From contig NZ_CP025408.1 of assembly GCF_002847305.1 (NCBI RefSeq), forward strand, positions 3,307,001 to 3,371,000: DNA of 64,000 bases, written 5' to 3'. This document shows positions 55,209 to 64,000 of the stretch, in pieces. The DNA comes from Paracoccus tegillarcae. GTDB taxonomy: Bacteria; Pseudomonadota; Alphaproteobacteria; Rhodobacterales; Rhodobacteraceae. Numbering within the stretch: the first letter of the stretch is position 1; every line of letters begins with the position of its first letter. Both the position numbers and the translations under genes were made by a program. The notes under the pieces are model-generated. The model saw only the letters and a program-made list of their open reading frames with translations, was not told where the DNA came from and did not search any database.

Positions 55209-55547
55209 ATGACCTACGTTACCTATGCGACGCTCTTCATAGCCATACTGTTTGAAGTGATCGGCACCACCTTCCTGCAGCGCAGCGCGCAATTCACGCG
55301 TCTTGTGCCAACAGTGCTGATGGCGGTCAGCTATGCGGCCTCGTTCTATTTCCTGACGCTGGTGCTGCGCACAATGCCGTTGGGTATCGCCTATGCCATC
55401 TGGAGTGGCCTCGGCATCGTTCTGGTCTCATTGATCGGACTGGCGGTGTTCGGTCAGAAACTGGACATGCCCGCGATCATCGGGCTTTCGCTGATCATCG
55501 CGGGAGTTCTGGTCGTGAACCTGTTTTCCGACAGCATCAGCCATTAG
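55209..55547 (+). CDS. SMR family multidrug/guanidinium efflux protein
   Basis: 112 residues with four membrane spans. The essential glutamate is Glu16 (LFEVIGTTFLQRS), and span 3 carries YAIWSGLGIVLVSLIG, the SMR signature. It exports cationic compounds by proton exchange as a dimer. It resembles the EmrE/QacE branch more than the guanidinium exporter Gdx, but the two are close. It is divergent from obgE. Confidence 0.92.
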   Translation: MTYVTYATLFIAILFEVIGTTFLQRSAQFTRLVPTVLMAVSYAASFYFLTLVLRTMPLGIAYAIWSGLGIVLVSLIGLAVFGQKLDMPAIIGLSLIIAGVLVVNLFSDSISH

Positions 55548-55579
55548 GGCGTGACCTCGCCCTGAGGCAAGCCGCACCC

Positions 55580-55619
55580 TCGCGACCGGGACATTCCGGG
55601 CGCGCGGCCTTTTTCTTTG
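55580..55619 (+). terminator. Probable terminator after the SMR gene
   Basis: Imperfect nested GC pairing (GCCGC...GCGGC with inner CCGG/CCGG) is followed by CTTTTTCTTTG. Confidence 0.5.
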
Positions 55620-55661
55620 CATCGCTGCACACTAGATCAAGAGAAAGGAGGCCGTCCTGAC

Positions 55662-57062
55662 ATGATCCATTTCGACAACAGCTATGCCCGCCTGCCTGAC
55701 GGATTCTTCACAAGAACGCCCCCCACACCCGTCGATGACGCGGGGCTGCTGGCCCTGAATGAAGGCTTGGCCAAGCGCCTTGGCCTGGATGCCGACTGGC
55801 TGCGCGGCCCTGACGGCCTTGCCATGCTGGCCGGAAATGCCTTGCCCGACGGCGCCGAACCGATCGCCATGGCCTATGCCGGTCACCAGTTCGGCGGCTT
55901 TGTGCCGCAACTGGGTGATGGCCGCGCCGTGTTGCTGGGTGAGGTGGTGACGCCGGATGGCGCGCGATTTGATCTGCAGCTGAAAGGATCGGGGCTGACG
56001 CCATTTTCGCGGCGTGGCGATGGGCGCGCGTGGTTGGGGCCGGTGCTGCGCGAATATCTGGTCAGCGAGTTCATGGCCGCGATGGGCGTGCCGACGACGC
56101 GTTCGCTGGCAGCGGTTACCACGGGTGAGACCGTTTTGCGTGAAAGCGCGCTGCCCGGCGCGGTTCTGACCCGTGTGGCCAGCAGCCATATTCGCGTGGG
56201 GACCTTTGAATATTTCGCCGTGCGCGGCGATACCGAGGCGCTGAAATCACTAAGCGATTACGTCATCGCGCGCCATTATCCACAGGCAACCGGACCGCTG
56301 TCACTGCTGGACGGTGTGATTGCGCGTCAGGCGGAAACCATCGCTGATTGGATGGCGCTAGGCTTTATTCACGGGGTGATGAACACCGACAACATGGCCG
56401 TCTCGGGCGAAACCATCGACTATGGTCCATGCGCGTTTATGGATGTTTATCATCCTGATACAGTATTTTCCTCGATTGATCAGATGGGCCGTTATCGGTG
56501 GTCAGAGCAGCCGCAGATTGCGGTCTGGAACCTGGCTCAGCTGGCCACCTGCCTGATTCCCCTGATGGGCGAGCGCGATGCCGCGATCGAGGCCGCCACC
56601 CGTTCTGTTCACGTCTTTCCAGCCCTCTATCAGGCCGCCTGGCTGCGCCGCTTTGCAGAAAAGCTGGGGCTTGGCGCCGATGCGGAACATCAGCAACTGA
56701 TCGAGCGTCTGCTGACACTCATGGCTCAGCAAAAGGCGGACTTTACCCGGGTTTTCGCCGGCCTCTCCGATGGTACGGCGCGCGATGAATTCGCCCTGCC
56801 GGCAGGCTTTGATGAGTGGGCAAAAGACTGGCAGGCGCTTGGGCCAGATCACGCGATGATGGCGCAGGCCAACCCGCGCCGAATCCCGCGCAATCATCGC
56901 ATCGAAGAGGTCATCACGACGGCCATCGCCGGCGATCTGGCCCCCTTTCAACGGCTGCTTGCGGGCGTCACCCATCCACGCGAAGATCGAGGGGAATGGG
57001 ACGATCTTGCACAGAAGCCCTTGCCCACGGAAATCGTTCGCCGCACATTCTGTGGGACCTGA
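55662..57062 (+). CDS. selO: Protein adenylyltransferase SelO
   Basis: 466 residues from the ATG at 55662, nine bases after AAAGGAGG. SelO is a pseudokinase that transfers AMP from ATP to protein side chains in the redox response. The conserved [48 protein letters not shown] and the metal-binding [21 protein letters not shown] (named in parts) are present. The C-terminus is TFCGT; the near-terminal cysteine takes the place of the selenocysteine of eukaryotic SelO. Confidence 0.94.
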   Translation: MIHFDNSYARLPDGFFTRTPPTPVDDAGLLALNEGLAKRLGLDADWLRGPDGLAMLAGNALPDGAEPIAMAYAGHQFGGFVPQLGDGRAVLLGEVVTPDGARFDLQLKGSGLTPFSRRGDGRAWLGPVLREYLVSEFMAAMGVPTTRSLAAVTTGETVLRESALPGAVLTRVASSHIRVGTFEYFAVRGDTEALKSLSDYVIARHYPQATGPLSLLDGVIARQAETIADWMALGFIHGVMNTDNMAVSGETIDYGPCAFMDVYHPDTVFSSIDQMGRYRWSEQPQIAVWNLAQLATCLIPLMGERDAAIEAATRSVHVFPALYQAAWLRRFAEKLGLGADAEHQQLIERLLTLMAQQKADFTRVFAGLSDGTARDEFALPAGFDEWAKDWQALGPDHAMMAQANPRRIPRNHRIEEVITTAIAGDLAPFQRLLAGVTHPREDRGEWDDLAQKPLPTEIVRRTFCGT

Positions 57063-57066
57063 GATC

Positions 57067-57123
57067 CCGCGCCGGGGGCGCTTCGCCCCCCGGACCCCCA
57101 GAGGATATTTGGATAAAGAAGAA
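57067..57123 (+). repeat. Rhodobacterales-type intergenic repeat (hairpin plus GGATATTTGGATAAAGAAGAA-like tail)
   Basis: A GC hairpin (CCGGGGGCG with CGCCCCCCGG, 57072-57093) is followed by GACCCCCAGAGG and the A+T-rich tail ending at 57123. I know closely similar sequences at gene ends in many Rhodobacteraceae genomes. Only this copy is in the window. It ends right at the GTG start of the next gene, so its tail supplies that gene's upstream region. Confidence 0.6.
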
Positions 57124-57131
57124 AGCCGCGC

Positions 57132-57818
57132 GTGAAACTGAGGCTGGCCAGCTATAATCTGCACAAATGCCGCGGCCTGACAGGGCCACACGCTCCAGAG
57201 CGTAATCTTGCCGTCATTGCGGCGCTAAAGCCCGATATCATTGCCCTGCAAGAGGTCGATTTTCGCTTTGGCGCACGGCCCGAGGCGCTGCCACGGTCGC
57301 TGATCGAGGGCATGACCGGGCTATTGCCCGCGGATTTGACCGGCCGGACCAGCGAAAGTTCCCTGGGGTGGCACGGCCAGACCATTCTCATGCGGCCGGA
57401 TCTGGCGGAGGCGGCACGTCTGCGGCGCCTGCCCCTGCCCTCGCTTGAACCACGCGGCGCGCTGGCGTTGCGGCTGCCCCACCTGACGGTAATTGCCCTG
57501 CATCTGGGACTGACCCGGAGTATCCGTCGCCTGCAACTTGCGCGGGTCGTGTCGCAGGCCGCGCGGATCGGCAATGGGCCAGTCGTCATGATGGGCGATT
57601 TCAACGAATGGCGCGACGATCTGGGGCTGGAGCCGCTGGTCGGTTATCGCGTGGTGGCGCCCGGTGCCTCTTACCCCGCGCCGATCCCGCAGTTTCGGCT
57701 GGACCGCATGGCCATCAGCCGCGATCTGAATATTCTGCAAACCTGTGTGTTCCGCGGCGACCCTGCACGCGAAGCCTCGGATCATCTACCGATCTGGGCC
57801 GATATAGAGATCGGCTGA
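57132..57818 (+). CDS. Endonuclease/exonuclease/phosphatase family protein
   Basis: 228 residues. The fold is shown by RLASYNLHKCRGL, IIALQEVDFRFG (catalytic Glu), GPVVMMGDFNEW and the C-terminal SDHLPIWADIEI with the active-site His. DNase I-like hydrolases of this size act on nucleic acids or on phospholipids such as cardiolipin. The start is a GTG after AAGAAGAAAGCC, inside the tail of the intergenic repeat. Confidence 0.88.
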   Translation: MKLRLASYNLHKCRGLTGPHAPERNLAVIAALKPDIIALQEVDFRFGARPEALPRSLIEGMTGLLPADLTGRTSESSLGWHGQTILMRPDLAEAARLRRLPLPSLEPRGALALRLPHLTVIALHLGLTRSIRRLQLARVVSQAARIGNGPVVMMGDFNEWRDDLGLEPLVGYRVVAPGASYPAPIPQFRLDRMAISRDLNILQTCVFRGDPAREASDHLPIWADIEIG

Positions 57819-57839
57819 AATTGCGCCTTTCGCCCGTGA

Positions 57840-59162
<1,323 letters not shown>

Positions 59163-59173
59163 TGCTGTGACGC

Positions 59174-59196
59174 GCGCCCCGGTTGCCCTGGGGCGC
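59174..59196 (+). terminator. Terminator-like hairpin after eno
   Basis: A 7-bp GC stem GCGCCCC/GGGGCGC lies 12 bp after the eno stop but has no T run. Confidence 0.4.
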
Positions 59197-59302
59197 GGCG
59201 TTAACGCAGACGCATCCTATCGCCGATTAGACGGGACGACCGGCATCTGACGGTGCGTCAACTGGTTTGCTCGTGGCTCGACACACGATCCTCTCTTGTT
59301 AA

Positions 59303-61900
<2,598 letters not shown>

Positions 61901-61924
61901 TCGCCGCTCTGCAGGTGTGTAACA

Positions 61925-61956
61925 GGCCGCCGCAGGAATGCGGCGGCCACTTCTTT
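61925..61956 (+). terminator. Terminator of the second dctP gene
   Basis: A perfect 9-bp stem GGCCGCCGC/GCGGCGGCC (61925-61933, 61940-61948) is followed by ACTTCTTT. Confidence 0.6.
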
Positions 61957-61998
61957 CGGCCTATGTCCGGGCTGGGTCAGGTTTGATGGCAGCATGAA

Positions 61999-62026
61999 AA
62001 AAGGGCCGGATCGCACCGGCCCTTTT
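61999..62026. terminator. Bidirectional terminator between dctP2 and dctM
   Basis: A perfect 11-bp stem AAAAGGGCCGG/CCGGCCCTTTT has A and T runs on both sides and lies between the convergent genes. Confidence 0.85.
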
Positions 62027-62032
62027 CGTAAT

Positions 62033-64000
62033 TCAGTTGCCGCCCAACCCTGGTGGCGGTCCGCCAAGGCCGCTGCCCATTCCGCCACCGCTCGAGGGCG
62101 CTGCTGGTGCTGCTGGTTCCGGCGCAGGTTCAGGTGCGGCGGGCGCAGTCTCTGCCGGTTGCGACGGGCTGCCGCCGAAGTTGGGGGTTCCCGGCAGGGC
62201 ATTGCCAAGCCCACCACCAAGGCCGCCTGAACTGCCCGCTGGCGCTTCGGTTGCCGAGCCCTGATCGCTCGACGGGGCACCAAAGGGCGATCCGCCCAAG
62301 CCATTGCCCAATCCGCCGCCCAGGCCGCCGCCGCTTGATGTCTCACCCGAAGGCGCGCCGAACGGCGATCCGCCCAGCCCACCAAGGCCGGATTGTCCCC
62401 CCTGACCAGAGGATCCGCCAAAGCTGGGGATCTGAACCCGCTCAGTTGCCGCGCGGACTGGCTGTTCCTTGTAATGCGTCACCAATCCGGGGAAGGAAAT
62501 GACGATCCCCAGCATCACCAGTTGCAGTCCGACGAACTTGACCGCACCGCGATAGATCTGGACGGTTGTAACCGGCTCGATCACTTCGCCCGTGACGCTG
62601 TCGGTATAGGGTTTCCGCGCCGTGATGGAACGCAGATAGAACAGCGCAAAACCCACGGGCGGCGTCAGAAAGCTGGTTTGCAGGACCATCGCCAGAATGA
62701 CCCCGAACCAGATCATGTCGATGCCCAGATGGTTCACTGCAGGCACCAGCAGCGGCACGATCACAAAGGCGATCTCGAAGAAATCCAGGAAGAAGCCGAG
62801 GATAAAGATGAGCAACGATACCGCGAGCAGAAAGCCCAGTTGCCCACCGGGCAAGGCGATCAGCAGATCCTTGACCCAGATCTGACCGTTGATGGCGTAA
62901 AAGGTCAGCGAAAAGACCGTGGCGCCGATCAGGATGAACATGACGAAGGATGACAGCCGGGTCGTGCCAACCAGCGCCTGACGCATGACGCTATAGGTCA
63001 GGCGGCGCTTGATGATCGCCAGCAACAGCGCGCCGACTGCGCCCATTGCCCCGCCTTCGGTCGGTGTCGCGATGCCCAGAAAGATCGTGCCCAGCACCAG
63101 AAAGATCAGGCTCAACGGCGGGATCAGGACAAAGATCACCCTCTGCGCCAGATGGGACAGCAGGTTCAGGCGCAGCCAGTTGTTCAGCATCGCCAGTGTG
63201 AACATGACCGCAGCCGCAATCACCGCCGACCAGATGCCTGCATTCAGAACGCCGTCTGCGCGCATCCAGTAGCGCATACCGAAAAAGACCAGAACGGCGA
63301 TTGCCAGTGCAATGATCAGCGAGGTGACGCCCTTGCCCAGGTTTCGCGCCTCTTTCGGCAGGGCCGGCATGGCGTCGGGCCGCAGCAGGCTGACGACGAA
63401 GATATAGAACAGATAGAATCCCGTCAGCAGCAGCGCGGGGTAGAGCGCACCCTTGTACATGTCCCCGACCGAGCGACCCAACTGGTCAGCCAGAACGATC
63501 AGCACCAGGCTGGGCGGCACAATCTGTGCCAATGTACCCGATGCCGCAATGACGCCGGTGGCGATGCCGCGGTCGTAACGATACCGCAGCATGATCGGCA
63601 GCGAGATCAGTCCCATGGCCATCACCGATGCGGCAACCACACCGGTCGTGGCCGCCAGCAACGCGCCGACGATGACGACCGCATAAGCCAGACCGCCGCG
63701 CACGGGGCCGAACAATTGCCCGATCGTGTCCAGCAGATCCTCTGCCATGCCGGATTTTTCAAGCACGATGCCCATGAAGGTAAAGAAGGGAATGGCCAGG
63801 AAGATATCGTTCTTCATGATCCCCCATAACCGCTCGGGCAGTGCCGATAGCAGGTTCCAGCTGAGGTTGATCTGGCCATTGGCATAGGGTGTCAGCTCAA
63901 CGCCGATCACGTAGAACAGCAGACCGTTGGCGGCCAGCGCAAAGGCGATCGGATAGCCAAACAGCAAGAACAGCACCATCGAAAAGAACATGATCGGTGC
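62033..64000 (-). CDS. TRAP transporter large permease DctM with Gly/Pro-rich C-terminal tail, 5' end beyond the window
   Basis: At least 655 residues are visible; the frame stays open to the window end (API before MFFSMVLFLLFGYP), so the start lies outside. About 12 spans with GLAYAVVIVGALLAATTGVVAASV and FLGIATPTEGGAMGA-type DctM motifs form the permease. Unusually, about 136 residues follow the last span (62036-62443): Gly-rich repeats (GGSPFGAPS twice, GLGGGLGN twice) and Pro/Ala/Glu runs (PAAPEPAPEPAAPAAP). Ordinary DctM proteins end soon after the last span. It probably pairs with the two DctP proteins encoded opposite; the small DctQ subunit should lie just beyond the edge. Confidence 0.9.
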   Translation of the reverse strand, partial: APIMFFSMVLFLLFGYPIAFALAANGLLFYVIGVELTPYANGQINLSWNLLSALPERLWGIMKNDIFLAIPFFTFMGIVLEKSGMAEDLLDTIGQLFGPVRGGLAYAVVIVGALLAATTGVVAASVMAMGLISLPIMLRYRYDRGIATGVIAASGTLAQIVPPSLVLIVLADQLGRSVGDMYKGALYPALLLTGFYLFYIFVVSLLRPDAMPALPKEARNLGKGVTSLIIALAIAVLVFFGMRYWMRADGVLNAGIWSAVIAAAVMFTLAMLNNWLRLNLLSHLAQRVIFVLIPPLSLIFLVLGTIFLGIATPTEGGAMGAVGALLLAIIKRRLTYSVMRQALVGTTRLSSFVMFILIGATVFSLTFYAINGQIWVKDLLIALPGGQLGFLLAVSLLIFILGFFLDFFEIAFVIVPLLVPAVNHLGIDMIWFGVILAMVLQTSFLTPPVGFALFYLRSITARKPYTDSVTGEVIEPVTTVQIYRGAVKFVGLQLVMLGIVISFPGLVTHYKEQPVRAATERVQIPSFGGSSGQGGQSGLGGLGGSPFGAPSGETSSGGGLGGGLGNGLGGSPFGAPSSDQGSATEAPAGSSGGLGGGLGNALPGTPNFGGSPSQPAETAPAAPEPAPEPAAPAAPSSGGGMGSGLGGPPPGLGGN

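Noticed and set aside
56276..56284. Perfect DnaA box TTATCCACA inside selO
   Set aside because: It lies within conserved coding sequence and is isolated, so chance is the simplest explanation.

Overview
The window is a 64 kb chromosomal segment of a GC-rich alphaproteobacterium, most likely a member of the Rhodobacteraceae close to Paracoccus. The reasons are the gene order (dnaG-rpoD; nrdR-ribD-ribE-ribB-ribH-nusB; pntA-pntB; bolA-grxD), the presence of MmcB, DUF6324 and TAXI-type TRAP transporters, a tRNA-His that lacks the extra 5' G, a perfect alphaproteobacterial LexA site (GTTC-N7-GTTC), clustered GANTC (CcrM) sites before rpoD, and the intergenic tail sequence typical of Rhodobacterales at 57067-57123. 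The organism call is inference; no rRNA is present. Nearly all of the window is core housekeeping sequence. There is no phage, insertion sequence, CRISPR array or plasmid-type gene.

Layout. 1-5118: the 3' end of recG, a 31-residue membrane microprotein behind a LexA site, a NifU-like scaffold, hisI, gluQ, trmFO and rplY (translation and tRNA modification). 5219-12385: an MFS transporter, a SulP anion transporter with a coupled universal stress protein, a thioesterase, an FMN 2-hydroxy-acid dehydrogenase, a lipoprotein, a TetR regulator and a PfkB sugar kinase. 12436-18587: dnaG, an SdrD-like B-repeat protein, rpoD and a BLUF blue-light sensor whose start overlaps the rpoD stop. 18945-22375: YHS protein, rmuC, yjbQ, dodecin and nrdR. 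22372-31189: the riboflavin genes ribD / ribE-ribB-ribH and nusB, interrupted by an oppositely oriented capsule export/Kdo-transferase module (kpsS, Wza-like, kpsC). 31683-35567: a DUF481 outer-membrane protein, mmcB, tRNA-His, two membrane/stress-type proteins and a DUF1850 protein. 35564-39431: a TAXI TRAP transporter and the bolA-grxD pair. 39984-44186: thioredoxin-like protein, gph, a Blh-type phosphatase, an ArsC-like protein, a 24-residue lipoprotein, DUF3422 and an L,D-transpeptidase. 44400-48494: pntA-pntB and a membrane-anchored Ala/Asp-rich protein. 48676-57818: pepN, an acyltransferase, NIPSNAP and ABM proteins, proB, obgE, an SMR pump, selO and an EEP-family hydrolase. 57885-64000: eno, two tandem DctP-type TRAP binding proteins and a DctM permease with a long Gly/Pro tail, cut by the window end.

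Most interesting points. (1) A perfect LexA-type box stands 55 bp before a 31-residue single-span membrane microprotein with a strong Shine-Dalgarno sequence and its own terminator; this has the architecture of an SOS-induced small division inhibitor such as Caulobacter SidA. (2) The 3' neighbour of rpoD is a BLUF photoreceptor with all key photocycle residues, translationally coupled to the sigma factor, and the rpoD leader carries five GANTC sites and two related hairpins. (3) A 24-residue lipoprotein gene would give a mature lipopeptide of nine residues. (4) Three proteins carry extreme low-complexity or repeat regions: the SdrD-like protein, the Ala/Asp-rich membrane protein and the DctM tail. 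(5) A Fur-box-like palindrome lies before bolA-grxD.
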